DNA of 64,000 nt from Neocallimastix lanati (nom. inval.) (GCA_016946835.1 JACVTC010000147.1:314501-378500); one strand, 5' to 3'. Counted from the first letter of the stretch, positions 1 through 12,294 are shown. Made by a program: numbers and translations. Notes: generated by a model not told the origin, from the sequence alone.

Positions 1-1789
1 CATTTTTTAACCCGAAAGGCATAACCAAATATTCAAAGTGGCCATACTTGCAGGTAAAAGCTGTTTTATACTCGTCTCCTTCTTTTATTCTTACAAGATT
101 ATATGCAGAACGGAGATCGAGTTTTGAAAATACTTTACCTTTACCTAAATGTTCGAGCATGTCATTAATAAGTGGTAATGGATAAGAGTCCCGAATTGTT
201 ATTTCGTTAAGTTTTCTGTAATCAACAACCATACGTAATTCACCATTCTTCTTAAAAACGAAAAATACAGGAGCACCAGCAGGAGATTTGGATTTACGAA
301 TAAAGCCTTTTGAGAGATTTTCTTCAATATATTCTTTAAGAGCTTTAGACTCAGCATCAGTAAGCGGGTAGATAGGGCCATAATAAAGGATAGAGTTAGG
401 CTTAAGCTTAATCTCACAATCATACTGCCTATGTGGTGGTAATATGTTTGCAGATCCTTCATCGAAAATATCTTTATAAGGTTGAAGTATAGTAGGCAAT
501 AGTTTTAATATTCTATCAACAGTAGCAGGTTCCTTTTCTTTTGTAGAAGGGACAGTTGTAGGAGAAGAAATATGAGCTGTAAAAGAATTTGGAGTTAGTA
601 AACAATTTGAAATACAATTGCTAGACTTAAAGGATAGTTCTTTAGTTACGAAATTTATTGTCGGATTGTGTGTGAATAACCAGTCAGTACCAAGTATAGC
701 ACAGTAAGAGGGTAAATCAACAATGTAGAATTCAGCTTGACAAATATGATTTCCGTATTTGAGTGATATTGGTAAAGTTTTTCCCAGAATTAATTGATCA
801 CCTCCAATACCGGAAACGCTCGGTAATTTAGAATTTTCATTATAGGGAATGTTATTTTCTTTAGCGTAATATACGTCCATAAGATTAAGTTGAGAACCTG
901 AATCCAGAAGAATCTTTGAATTAACTGAAACGTCCGAAATAGAAAGAGTGAAATCAAAGATTGGAAGCCTGTGGTTAGGTTGGTCAGAAATTCTTGGCCT
1001 AAGAGTTGAATTTAAAACAGGATTTGAAATGTGAGAACTTGAAGAAGGTTTATTCTTTTTTAATTTAGGGCAATTTTCACGAATGTGATCTGGATCGGCA
1101 CAATAAAGACAAAGATGTTCTCTAATTCTTCTTTCTCTTTCTTCATTAGAAAGCTTACTAAAAGATTTATTATTGTTATTTGAAGATTTCTTTTTTGGAG
1201 TAAACTTTGGACATGTTTTATTATCATTTGAATGCTTATTATGATTAAAAAATTGTCTATGTGTAGAAATTCTAGAATCAATTCTTGCTGCAATAGTTTG
1301 AAGGGAAAGGAGATTTCTGGGACCAGGAAACATTTCTAATATTCTTGTTGCAATAGAATCTTGAAGACCAGCAATGAAAGCATCCATTTTTGCATCCTCG
1401 TTCCAAGAAGAATTATCGGAATATTTATTAAATTCATTAATATAACTTGTAATATCACCAAGTCTTCGTTGTTTAATTACACGTAGTTTTTGATTGGCGA
1501 TAAATACTGAGTCGTTGTCTCCGAAAACAGCTTTCATTCTTTCTCTAAATGCTTGATAATCTCCAAGACAGTCATCCCTGTTTTCAATTAAAGTAGCTGC
1601 CCAGTTCATAGCATCACCGTAAAGTCTAGATATAAGATATATGACTTTAGCTTCATCGGTGTTGTATCTGTCTGGGTACAGCATAAAAACCAATTCAATT
1701 TTTGCTAAAAAACCCTTTAAGTAACGACGGTCTCCTGCAAAACCATCTTTAAGAGTAGCATTATTTAAAATATTATTTTGATCTTCCAT
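1..1789 (-). mobile_element. Ty3/gypsy LTR-retrotransposon, gag-pol part (cut by window edge)
   Basis: Read on the minus strand from an ATG at 1789, the translation gives a Gag domain, a CCHC zinc knuckle (CLYCADPDHIRENC) near 1080-1120, an aspartic protease motif (LDSGSQ) near 900, and then reverse transcriptase up to the window edge (VDYRKLN, LDLRSAYN, VMPFGLKN). Gag, protease and RT lie in one reading direction, as in gypsy elements with a single Gag-Pol. RNase H, integrase and the far LTR would lie outside the window. It is a different lineage from the element at 14.9-21.9 kb, whose Gag has no zinc knuckle. The part seen looks whole, but age cannot be judged without both LTRs. Confidence 0.9.
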
Positions 1790-2438
1790 TTTAAATTAAA
1801 TTTTTAAGAATTTTATCAAAATTTGAATACGATTATAAATTTTGTTAGACTAAACCTAAATTTTATATTTTTTGGATATTTAGGATTGCTTTAAAACACA
1901 AGGTTTACTAGTAGTAAGAAATCAAATAGTAGAATTAAGTCCTGGAGTAATTGGAAAACCAAGGGAATATATCTGAATAGAAGTTCACCAAAGTAGTTGT
2001 AGAGATAACAATAAAGAGGATAATACTAAAAGGTAGAAAAGACTCAAAACAGTAAAAACAAGAAGTAAATACAAAAAGTAAAGCTCAAAGGTAGAAATTC
2101 AAAGTTGAAGCACAGTGAAAAACTGAATGATGTAAAAATATAGGAGTCTAAAGTAAGAATTCAAAGTAGTAACTAAAGGTAAAACTTGAAAGGTAGAAAC
2201 CAAAGTATATCTTGAAATCAAAGAAAGGTAAAAACCAAAAGTATATCTTGAAGGGTAGAAACCAAAAGTATATCTTGATAGGGTAGGAACCAAAAGTATA
2301 TCTTGATAGGGTAGAAACCAAAAGTATATCTTGATAGGGTAGAAACCAAAAGTATATCTTGAAGGGTAGAAACCAAAAGTATATCTTGAAGGGTAGAGAC
2401 CAAAAGAAAGAATTTATACAAAGGTAGTGGTTCTTTTC
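1790..2438 (-). other. Purine-rich leader upstream of the gypsy gag
   Basis: No gene is visible. The plus strand is rich in short AAGGTAGAA/AAAGT motifs and grades into a minisatellite at about 2185-2405. The position directly ahead of the gag ATG suggests the untranslated leader or LTR-proximal part of the element. I could not define an LTR because its partner is outside the window. Confidence 0.4.
2185..2405. repeat. 27-28-bp minisatellite, about eight copies
   Basis: The unit reads GGTAGAAACCAAAAGTATAT followed by CTTGAAG or CTTGATAG. It repeats about eight times with few changes, and the first copies are the most diverged. Two spacer variants (GAAG and GATAG) alternate in blocks, which points to recent slippage or unequal exchange. 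It lies just upstream of a retroelement gag. Confidence 0.85.
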
Positions 2439-2497
2439 AGTGGTGTTTTTTATTGTAACGTGAATTCGGGGCGTAACCCAAAATAATTAACACCACT
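2439..2497. repeat. Inverted repeat around a GC-richer core
   Basis: AGTGGTGTT at 2439-2447 is matched by its exact reverse complement AACACCACT at 2489-2497. Between them lies a segment containing CGAATTC/GGGGCG-type sequence that is unusually GC-rich for this region. On the minus strand the core contains TGGGTTACGCCCCGAATTC, which begins with TGG as tRNA primer-binding sites do. That role is only a guess. Confidence 0.45.
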
Positions 2498-3180
2498 AGG
2501 TTTGTATAAAAAAAAATAAATAATAAGTAAATAGTTTTTTAATAAAAAGGAATTTATTATTTTTTAAAAGTTAAAATTTATTTTTATTATTTTTTTTTTT
2601 TTTTATTTATTAATTAAAAATTTGTAATTAAATTACTTATTAAATAATTAATAAAAAACACGATTTTTTAAAACAAATTTTTTGAAGAAAAATTCACTCG
2701 TATTTATACAAAAAATTTTCAAAAGAAATTTTTTATGATGTAATTTTAAACCAATTAAGATAATTTGATAAAACTTTTGATAAAAAAAATTTTTTTTTGA
2801 TAGGATAAGAACTTTTTAAAATAATTTTTGATAAGATAAGAATTTTAAAATAAATTTTTTTTATAAAAAGAAATTATGCGGATTTGAACTCGAGAAGTTC
2901 AAATCGGTGACTTAGTTACTAACAACTAAGACAAGTTAATTATTTTTAAGATTCGTTACAGTAGTATAGAACTGGCTATAATAGGATACAAAGTCGCTCT
3001 TGAAACTGATGATTTACATACGTGATAGATTTAACCTATGGGGTCCAAATAGTGTATAAATTGTCAAGTATTATTCTTAAAATGATAATCAATTCTTAGT
3101 AAATACTTACAAGATTAATTAAGACATAGAAGAAAATGATAAAAAATATTATGGCTTTAAAACGAAACTGATGAACAAAG
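2498..3180. other. AT-rich stretch with two adjacent perfect hairpins
   Basis: No gene is seen. At 2881-2905 there is a perfect 10-bp stem (GATTTGAACT/AGTTCAAATC) with a 5-nt loop. At 2911-2930 there is a perfect 7-bp stem (CTTAGTT/AACTAAG) with a 6-nt loop. The rest is A/T-rich sequence without recognised signals. Confidence 0.5.
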
Positions 3181-3199
3181 CTTAGCAATTTAGCATAGA

Positions 3200-3500
3200 A
3201 GACTAGACTAGATTATTATATCATTATTACCTTGAAAACATAAATAAATATCTAAGCTACATCAAAAAATAAAAGTTCCTAAATGTATCGAATATAAAGT
3301 ATCTAAAAAAAAATGTCAAGGAAAATCACATAAAGGAAAGATACCTAAAGCAATGAAGATATTAGAAATTATCCATTCGGGATATTTCAGGTCCATACAA
3401 TTCATCTATCAATAATAATAAAAAAATACTTTGTTACATTCATTGATGAATTCTCAAAAAAAAAAATAAATAAATATTTTAGTTCCTCCAAGACTATCAA
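3200..3500 (+). mobile_element. Ty1/copia-type integrase fossil
   Basis: Plus-strand translation shows a decayed version of the zinc-binding and core integrase segment of copia elements: C..GKSHKG..P, then LEIIHS, then a piece resembling NNKKYFVTFIDEFSKK. It is broken in many places and short, so it is an old fossil. No LTRs were found. Confidence 0.5.
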
Positions 3501-3514
3501 AAAATTCATCTATA

Positions 3515-4860
3515 TAGAGAACTGAATAAGAATCGTTCTCTGTCATATCGTTGACCTTTCGGTAGTCAATGTACAAACGCCATTTTCCATTGTGTTAGAG
3601 AATGAGAACTACTGGGAGATGACCTCTCTGAGCAAAAAGGGTTCTATCAATCCTTTCTTAATACGTTTGGTAAGTTCTTTTTATAAGATTATCTGGTTTT
3701 AACTTTGTTATCCTATGACTTCTTAACTTTACTGACTTTGCATTAGCTTTTATACAGATCCTATATGGTGGGAGCTTAGAAGGAGTTAATTCTTCTGTTG
3801 ATGTAGCAACAAAATCAATCGTTTCTTTCAATATTTTGATAATTTGTTCTTTTTAATCTTCATTTAAGATATTTAAAAAATTCATCACTTTCAACCTATA
3901 TACCATTGGTGTTAATTCTTTTATAATTTCCTTTTCGTTATTCGTTTCTTCAACTCTTCTAATAATACAGATTGTACTTTCTCTTCATCATAATATTGAT
4001 TATTTATTTTAGCTTTTTCTTTGAATTCACTTTCTGTCAAGAGTTTACATAGACTGTTTAAGGTTGGATGAATAAATATGCAATGATCGATTTATGCTTT
4101 AAAATTTAGTAAACATATTGTAAAAAAGGATCTTCTTTTTCCACAATATACTAAAGTCTGCATTAAATTCATAATTATTAATTTTTTATTGATAAAACGA
4201 AACAATAATTCCTTATGAATATTCTTCATCTTGGGTTGCTAATTGAATTCTTCCCCTAGACTTTTTTCATTTGTTTTATATTCATCTGATAATTTTTTGA
4301 AAAAAAAAAAAAAAACTGCTTAGTAACGATGCTAAGATCACTGCAAGATTCAACTAAAAGTTTTCCTGGTACTTCATCAACACTCGCATCAACCATGGCT
4401 AAGTCTTCTTCTTTAGCTACTTCATTAGGTTTACTTATGTAGCTATGATCTATGTCTAACATTAAAGTCTTTTCATTGATCTTTTCATTTTTTAAATCCT
4501 CATTGCCCAGAAGTTCTTTGAGAAGTAGATTTTTGATCTTCTTTAATACTATAAAAATTTTCAAGTTTGGAAATAATCTTTTCAAGGGAAGGAAATTTAT
4601 CATCATCATCATCATCTTCTTCTTTTTCTTCTTCTTCTTCATCTGATGAATCATCGTTTTCATCTATATCTTCTTCTCCTAAATTTTCAATTACACATTG
4701 CACTCTACCAGAGCTTATTAGTAAGTAAGCATTGAATATTGTTTCAGAATCTGTGATCCAAAGTTTTAACTTAATAGCCCAAGATTTAATGTCTAAATTG
4801 TCGAGGGAAGGTTTTACTACCGTTAGAAAAAAATTTAGTTACATAATTGCGGCTACTGAA
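3515..4860 (-). mobile_element. Decayed Ty3/gypsy pieces (RT and acidic gag-like part)
   Basis: On the minus strand, 3515-3720 gives a recognisable but degenerate RT segment (GKWRLYIDYRKVND, then IDEFFDSLGG). Further right, 4260-4810 gives an acidic Glu/Asp-rich stretch preceded by a gag-like segment containing IKSWAIKLKLW. The pieces are interrupted many times, which marks an old copy. Whether both belong to one insertion cannot be told by eye. Confidence 0.5.
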
Positions 4861-4984
4861 GATGGCATTGTAAAGGTACTTATGAAAAAAAAAAAAAAGA
4901 AACATAGGTAAATAGAGCTCTTACATTAGATGAACGTACTGATCTCATATAAAGGAAATATTGGGGAGAAAACCAAAAAGGACC

Positions 4985-5640
4985 ACAAATTAAGACCATT
5001 AAAACGTTTAATTATTGAACCAAAAGAGACAATGCATAATTTTAATACGGAATAATTAGATTTATATGACCAATTGGAAACGAAAGATAAGGCTTCTATT
5101 TCAGGTATAGATTATGTGAATGCTCTTCTACCAAGAATGCAAATTTATATAAGGATTACTATGGAGGAATATGATTCCTTAGAAGATGCTTGTAACAAGG
5201 CAGAAAAATACGAAAATATATTAATCTCACTGGAGAAATGAAAGAAGTTTAAATAATTATAATAATTATTCATCTATTAAGCAACCAATTGTTACTTCTA
5301 TTAATAATTCTAATAATTCATGGAATAGAAATGGTATAAATTTTAGGAACTTGAGGTATACTTCTATAAATATGCCTTCTAATAATCTTCATAAAGTTAA
5401 CTATAATATTCCAAACAATTACAATAAAGTAAATAAAATGAGACATTTACAAATTAAAACTTGTTTCTTTTATGATAAACCTGACCATTTTACTAAGGGT
5501 TGTGCTGACTTGGCCATAATAAAACACGATCTTAATTTTTCTAACTACATCAATTCTCCAAAAAAAAAAATTATTTTACTGCTACTAAACGAAGTAGAGA
5601 TGAAAAATATGTATTACTAAAAGAAGAAATAAATATCAAT
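4985..5640 (+). mobile_element. Gag-like fossil with zinc-knuckle remnant
   Basis: The plus-strand translation reads like a retroelement Gag: a helical segment containing DYVNALLPRMQIYI and DSLEDACNKAEKYE, then Asn-rich sequence, then a knuckle-like segment around 5460-5510 (DHFTKGC). It is broken in several places. Its orientation is opposite to the gypsy pieces on its left, so it is probably a separate insertion. Confidence 0.55.
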
Positions 5641-6180
5641 AAATCTATTAAAGTTGATGGCATGAACAATAAAACTAATAATTCTATAACTTCTAGTTTA
5701 ATTAAGGAATCAAATGTTTATGATAACAAAAGTTCAAAAATAAATTCTATTCAAATTACTTCAAATGATAATAAAAATGAATAATTTACAAAAAAAAAAG
5801 AGTATTTAATTAATAATAATATTAATATAAAAAAAGAAAAATTGATATTAATATTTTTCTGATAAATAAACATAGTAAAACTGTAGATGTAGGTAGCGAT
5901 AGGGAAATAAAAAAAAATTAAAAAGATAATTAAAATTCCATATATTCGTATTCAATATAATGATAAAAATAAAATAAATACTAATAAATTCATGATGCTC
6001 AAACCTGAGATTGCATTAAGGGTAATTATTTGTTATAGCAACAATCACGTTGAGACAAAACGGATCATTAGAAATTATAGATATAAAAGAAAATAAAATT
6101 TTCAAATTATTATTAATTATAATTAAACCATGTATTTTCTTTTATAAAAAAAATATTTATATAGTTTATTTTTAGCAAGG
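5641..6180. other. AT-rich, no gene seen
   Basis: The stretch is low-complexity A/T-rich sequence. Some of it may be the tail of the Gag-like fossil on its left, because the plus strand stays partly open with Asn/Lys/Ile-rich translation. Confidence 0.4.
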
Positions 6181-6183
6181 GCA

Positions 6184-6432
6184 TTGTTTATTTATCATTT
6201 AAAAAGAGAAGAATCATTATCTTACAATAATTATAAAAAGAAAATTGAAGGAGTTTGGAAAAAAAAAAAAAAAAAAAGAATATTAACAAAAAATGATGAA
6301 ATCAATGATTTAATTAAAAAATACAAAAAAAAGGAATCCGAATTAATTGATAAAAAATGTGATAAAAATGATATCATTGATTTATGGTATAAATATTTAT
6401 TAGAATTAAACAAGCTCCAAATATATAAATAA
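6184..6432 (+). CDS. Possible terminal exon of a Lys-rich protein (unrecognised)
   Basis: There is an open frame of 82 codons with no ATG at its left end. It is preceded by TTTTTAG, a plausible splice acceptor just before 6178. The translation is basic and helical, with LFIYHLKREE, then YKKKIEGVWKK, a Lys run from an A homopolymer (6260-6278), then KKYKKKESELI and LWYKYLLEL. The spacing of W and Y with Lys-rich helices is loosely reminiscent of an HMG box, but I cannot call it. It may be a remnant, because no upstream exon was identified and the left neighbour is a retroelement fossil. Confidence 0.25.
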   Translation: MFIYHLKREESLSYNNYKKKIEGVWKKKKKKRILTKNDEINDLIKKYKKKESELIDKKCDKNDIIDLWYKYLLELNKLQIYK

Positions 6433-6992
6433 TAATTAACTAGAATATATATAGTTTAAATTTTATTAATATCAATATCAATATTTAAATTTTATTAATA
6501 ATAAAAATTTAATATTATAATAAATTTTATTTTATTATTTAATTTAATAATAAAATATAAAATTTTATTTATTTTACTTCCAAAAACTCTATGAACTTTT
6601 CATAAATTATACTTTGAAATGTCATTAACGAATTATTTTCATTATTTAAACCTAATTTTTCAGATATTTCTTTGATTGTTTTTACTTCATCCATATTTTT
6701 ACTTGTTGGAGCTTCATGCTCAATTAATTTTCTTTTTAGTTCATAACTTTCCTTTGAATTAGTAAGTTGACTCTTATCTGATGTGTTAATATTAATATAA
6801 TCAATTGCTTCGATTTCTGAATTAAAATTTTTATTGAATATTTTATTTAAGATTTCTATATTAATTTCAGGTAATTCATATCCTTCACTAAATTTTAACT
6901 TTTTATCTGAATTATTAATTATATTAGATATAAATGATTCAACGTCAATACTCTCATCAATATTGAATTTTTCTTTATTATTTTCAAGTATA

Positions 6993-7005
6993 TTTGATAA
7001 TGCTT
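6993..7005. repeat. Target-site duplication of the SINE (left copy)
   Basis: TTTGATAATGCTT here is repeated exactly at 7450-7462 on the other side of the SINE. Removing one copy plus the SINE restores a continuous reading frame in the host gene. Confidence 0.92.
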
Positions 7006-7449
7006 GCCATGTTGGTCCAGTCGGTTAGGACGATACAGGTCACTGTAGAGGGCGGGGTTCGAATCCTCGGCATGGCACCAAATAATCGGATGAGGTTTCT
7101 ATCCTGGGATATCATGAGACCACACGTGATGTCCATAAGGCTTTCCCTCAGATGATTATTTCACCCAACCCTGATACTACGCTTTGAATTGAAGCATAGA
7201 CCTTGATGATTGTAAAATTTCCAATCGCCAATGATTACACCCACTAGGGAGGAGTTAATGGTTCCGTTCTGATGCTCGTGGTCATTAGAGATATATGTAG
7301 GAACGTTAGGAATGCATCTCCGGGCAGTGTGTAACGACGATTGAGAGCGGCGAAGCTGATACAGTATGCCAATAACTCATCACCTTACAGTTAATTAATA
7401 ACTGTATGGCCATATGGGAGATGGGTACCCATATGTGCAAGTCTATGTT
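7006..7449 (+). mobile_element. tRNA-derived SINE with encoded CCA
   Basis: The element begins exactly at a tRNA-like first base. Acceptor arms GCCATGT and GCATGGC pair. D stem GTCC/GGAC and a T arm with GGTTCGAATCC (box B) are present, and 7077-7080 reads ACCA, so a 3' CCA is encoded. The anticodon arm is atypical: TACAG/CTGTA closes a 4-nt loop. A 370-bp tRNA-unrelated body follows, distinctly GC-richer than its surroundings, with hairpins such as CATATGGG/CCCATATG near the 3' end and no poly(A) tail. It is flanked by the 13-bp duplication TTTGATAATGCTT, proving retrotransposition into the secreted-protein gene. Internal A and B boxes would drive Pol III transcription; mobilisation would need a LINE in trans. 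Confidence 0.88.
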
Positions 7450-7462
7450 TTTGATAATGCTT
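7450..7462. repeat. Target-site duplication of the SINE (right copy)
   Basis: This is the exact partner of TTTGATAATGCTT at 6993-7005. Confidence 0.92.
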
Positions 7463-10400
7463 CAATATATTTTTCTGCTATTAAGTATTTTAATTTATTA
7501 GTTAATTCATTATAATTATAAATGTAGAAAGGATCATTTTTTCCATACAATTTTGATATATTATCATTATTTATAATATTCATATATTCTGCAACTAATT
7601 TATTATGACTATTTAATAATTCAACTAATTTGACTGCTTCACTATAATGATGATTTGGATTTTTAATTTTTAAGAATTCTTGAATTCCTTCGTAAATGCT
7701 TTTCTCTAAGTTCATTAATTCGGTACTAAATTCATTATAACTTAAACTATCGATATCGTCATTTTGTAATTTATAGTTCAAGTCGTTTAAAATAGCATGA
7801 TAATTTTGAATCACTGAAATTTTATTCAATAAACTATTTTTTTCTGTAATTTGATCATTTAATTCTTTTTCAATATTTATCTTATTTATCGTTCCATAAT
7901 ATTCCTCGCCATATTTTTCATTAATAAATGAAACTAAATCATTATAATATTCATTCAGAGTAATAAATTCTCTAACTTCTTGCTCATGACCTTCAAACGA
8001 TTCATAGTTCTTTATTCGATTTGCATTGGAATAAATATATTCATATATTTTATTTATACTATCAACATGTTCTTCTGTTAGTCTTTTTTCATCTAAATCA
8101 TTAATATCGGATGTTAAACCTTTAATAACATATAGTTTGTTTTCCATTGAAATATTTTCATCTTTAATTATATTTAATATATTTCTATCCTCTAAACTTT
8201 CAAAGCGTTCTATTTCAGGAACTCTCAATACCACATTATCACTTCTTAAACTACTTTTAACTTCATTTTTATTTTCTATCTCATCTAATTTTTGACCAAT
8301 CGAATTACTTAAATATTTAATAAGATCTATATTCATAATATTTTCATCCTTATTATAAATAGTGTATAAAGATAGTTTAATATATATTTCACTTAGCACT
8401 TTTTTTTCATCTTCAGATATCTCAATTTTTTCATCATTAAATTTTTCTACTAATTGTTCAATGGCATCAACTATGTCTTTTGACCCTGACATTATTGTTT
8501 TATAATCTATGATAGATAAAATTTTGTCATTAATATGCATAACTCCTAAAGAATTGCTATCTATATCTTTTCCATTAACAATATTCACAAGTATTCTTAT
8601 AATATTGATTAATTCGCTTTTTCCTAATTTGGATTCAATATCATAATTATAATTTGAAATGGTTATTTCTTCGTCATTTTCCAAAATCTTTTCATAGTTA
8701 TTTTTTTCCTTATGAATATTATAAACTTTATAAAAACATTCCTCCATTTTCTTAACCGTTTCTTCATCTACATTATTAATATACTTATTTTCATTATATT
8801 TTGAATGGTATAATAATTCTTTATATTCTTTAATTGCATAATACAAATTCTTTATAAAATTAGCACTGGTTTCTTCATCAATTTTACCTATATTAGCTTC
8901 ATAAATATTTGACAATTTACTCCATATATCATCAATAGATTCTGAATTTTTATATAATTTTTTTAGATTTTCTAGATTATTAATATTTTCTAGATTATCT
9001 ATATTTTCTAGTAAAATATTTGAATTTAATTCTTTAAATAATGATAATGAATTTAATGTATATGAACCAATGTTGAAAACTTTTTCAAAATTTGCACATC
9101 TTATACAGGATTTATTTCCATCGGCTCTTTTAATTTTCCTCATATCACATGTTTTACCATTATTTTCTTCGGTAACTTTCATCATATTTTTAGTTTCATT
9201 TATATGATTACCGTCTAAAGCAATTGAAAATACTTCACCATCAATACTGACAGCGTAAAAGTGTTCAAAATCTGATGGAATTGATAAATCTTGAACAAGG
9301 GTTTTAGCATTATCGTTATTTTGAGAAGTAATCCATTTATAATATCCGAAAAATCAACAAGATTTAAAACGATATTGTCTCTATTATAATTGATATAACC
9401 TGTAAGAAAATCATCATTAAATTTAATTCCATGAAAACGATTTTCAAAATCACTTTTCATTCTTTCAATATTATCTATGTAGCTTTTATTATTATTAATT
9501 ATTCTGTCTATTTGTATTGAAATATCTTCAACATTTTGTATTTTACCACTTTTATAATTCAAAAAAGTTTCTAAAATTTTATCGATATAACTCGATTCAA
9601 CCTTATAATAAGGTATATATTCAATTTTCATTTTTCCATTTGGTTGAGCGGTAGTTACTTTATCATTTCTTTTTTCAGAAAATTTTGATTTTAATATTCT
9701 TTTTAACATATCTTTTTCTTGCTTTTTAAAATTTTCAATCCCATTATTGTTTTTCAGCTTTCCTATCATATCTTGTAATTGCAAATAAATTTTTTTATCA
9801 TTAACACTGGGATTACTTTTTTGGGATTACTTTTTGATTTTATATCATTTTTCATGTCTTCCAATATATTAAGCAATATTTCTTTTTCCTTAAATACAAA
9901 GTTGTCCAATAAATCATCAAATTTTTTAACGTCATTTGGATCTCTAATTTCAAAACTACCAGTATTACTTCCTTTTATTCTTATTAGTTCATTTATATTA
10001 TCATTTAATTTATTAATATTATCCTTAATCCATTTCAAATTACTTTCAAGAAAACTATTAATTCAACGATCTTTAATATTAACTTTATTAACTTCCATTT
10101 CAATCCATTCATCCGGATTCGTATTTTTTCTAATGATGTAGCTTTCCAATGCCCTTAATTGTGCTAATAATTCTTTATTTGCTATAGGATTTGTGATATA
10201 TTCATATAATTCTTCATTTTCAAATGTTTTAGCCATTGAACTCATAATTATATTACCATTTAAATAATTCATATTGCCATCATCATAAATATAACCTGGA
10301 TATTGATTAATACCATTAAGCTGTGGAATTGATAATACATTTTCTAATTGTGTATCTTTAAATAAAATATTACATTTATATAAGATATCTATCCCTTCAT

Positions 10401-12294
10401 CTTTTACATATCCTTCTTCTCCTTTTCCCTTAGGGTTATGATTTTCTTTATTATAAAAATTACTTATACTTTCAATACTTAAACTTTTATCAGAACTTAA
10501 ATTTGAAAAGCCGTTCCTTTGTCTATCATTAAATTCATTTCTTTGCTTTGTAATATATTCATTCATTTTATTTAATACTGTATTATCTATTTTAGTCGAA
10601 TCATAATTACTTTCATTCTTTTGAATGTCTTCATATAAATAATTAGCAAATCTTTGACATTGTTGATAGGTAACCGAAGAATCTACTTTTGCTATTTCAT
10701 TCATAAGATTTTGAGCTAAATCAGATTCAAATAATTTAACTTTATTATTAGCTTTCTTTATATTTTCTAATTTATTAAATCGTTCATCAACTTCATTTTG
10801 TTCATTTTTTCCACTTCCACGTTTCTCATAATTCTTATTATCCATATTTATATTGTTTTTTCCATTTTTAATTTTATCAAAACTATCTTTCAAATTATAT
10901 TTTGAATTTGAAAAGGCATCCTTAATAAAACTATTAATATTTTTATATAAATCATCATTAATAGATAAATTTGGAAGATTCAACAATTTATAGAAATATA
11001 ATTCCGTTGGAGGAATAGTAGTATCTTTAACATATATCGTTTTTAATGTATCTTCATTATAATCTTTTTTAATGAAAAGGGGCGTGCTAATCTTCCATTT
11101 TTAATATCTTTTACAATAAAATGGTATCGTTTTTCGTTTAAGATTCCTGTTGTAACTATCATAAAATTTACACCATCTTTAAGGGCATCTTTAGCTCCAG
11201 AGTTAATTTTCCTTTTATTATCTAAAGTTTTTCTCTATCAGTAGCCGAATTACTTAACTCATAGTCATCTAAATATAATTTATAATCTTTAAAATATCTA
11301 TCTTTACAGTTAGCAACATCGTCTTTACATGCATCTACTATTGCTATTATAAGTTCTCGATTAACATTATATAATCCATACTCATAATTATTTAAATATG
11401 AAAACCTAGCATCATTATCATTACTTTCTGCATTAACATTATTAGTGTTAAAATAATATCCGACATTGGAAAAATAACCATATTTATCATTATTAGAAGA
11501 AATACTTTCAATGACACCTAATAATAATTTATTAACTTCAGCATAATTTCCTGTATCTTTAATTGGATTTAAAAATATATCAATATTTTTATTAAATAAT
11601 GTAAAATCTTCTATTAAGTATGTTAACAAATCTTTATTAATTTTATAATCATCTACATTTTCATTACTAAATTTAAAATTATATAAATCTAATGCTGCAG
11701 GAAATAAAATATTTTTAAAATATTTGATTGCTGTATCTTTAGGTAATGTTCTCAATGCAGGAATTATATCGAATATCGTTGCTTTTACATTTTCTGTGAT
11801 ACGATTATTATTTGGATCAAAATACTCTATGTTACCGATATCTATTTTAAGTAGATTTCTTTGCGCTAAACATTCATCATTTATATCAGTACAAGATAAA
11901 ATGGATAAACCAACTTGTATAGCTTGATGATTGTGACCACTACAATAAATTTTAATAATAAATAAGAAAAATGTTAATATTGATATTACTCTCATCTTAA
12001 TTTTTTTTTAATTTATTTTAAATTTAAAATAAAATTTTAAAAATCATTTTATAATATGAATCGATTTTGTTAATAAATTATTTAATAATAAAATATAATA
12101 ATAAAATAAAATGAAAATAAATAAATATAAAATAAAATTCTTAACAGAAAACTTATTTATTCTTTTATTTATTATTTTTTTAGTTTTTATTTTTTTAATG
12201 CTAAAATATAATAAATAAAAATATTCGTTGATAATTATGGCGTATTACATATATTTACACATTGTACATACATTTATGCTGATTATATATAAAT

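Larger units (their letters stand above)
6569..11995 (-). pseudogene. Broken gene for a large secreted protein (unknown family)
   Basis: The gene starts at ATG 11995 with a clear signal peptide (MRVISILTFFLFIIKIYCSG), which implies secretion. With the SINE removed, coding-quality sequence extends to a stop at 6569-6571, about 1,660 residues. The predicted protein is hydrophilic, Asn/Lys/Asp/Ile-rich and largely helical. It has few cysteines (for example SILSCTDINDECLAQ early on and KSCIRCANFEK at about 9.1 kb) and no dockerin, catalytic motif or membrane segment that I recognise. The longest open piece is 7443-9185. The frame changes about four times and there is one in-frame stop between 11.2 and 9.3 kb. 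A tRNA-SINE at 7006-7449 interrupts the last 145 codons, but the frame after it is clean. Several frame changes lie in homopolymers, so assembly error could explain some of them. A small secreted protein gene lies 313 bp upstream on the same strand. Confidence 0.7.

Noticed and set aside
2876-2960. Possible minus-strand tRNA ending in GTTCAAATCCGCAT
   Set aside because: The box-B-like word is part of a perfect 10-bp hairpin. No acceptor pairing, D arm or normal T stem can be formed.
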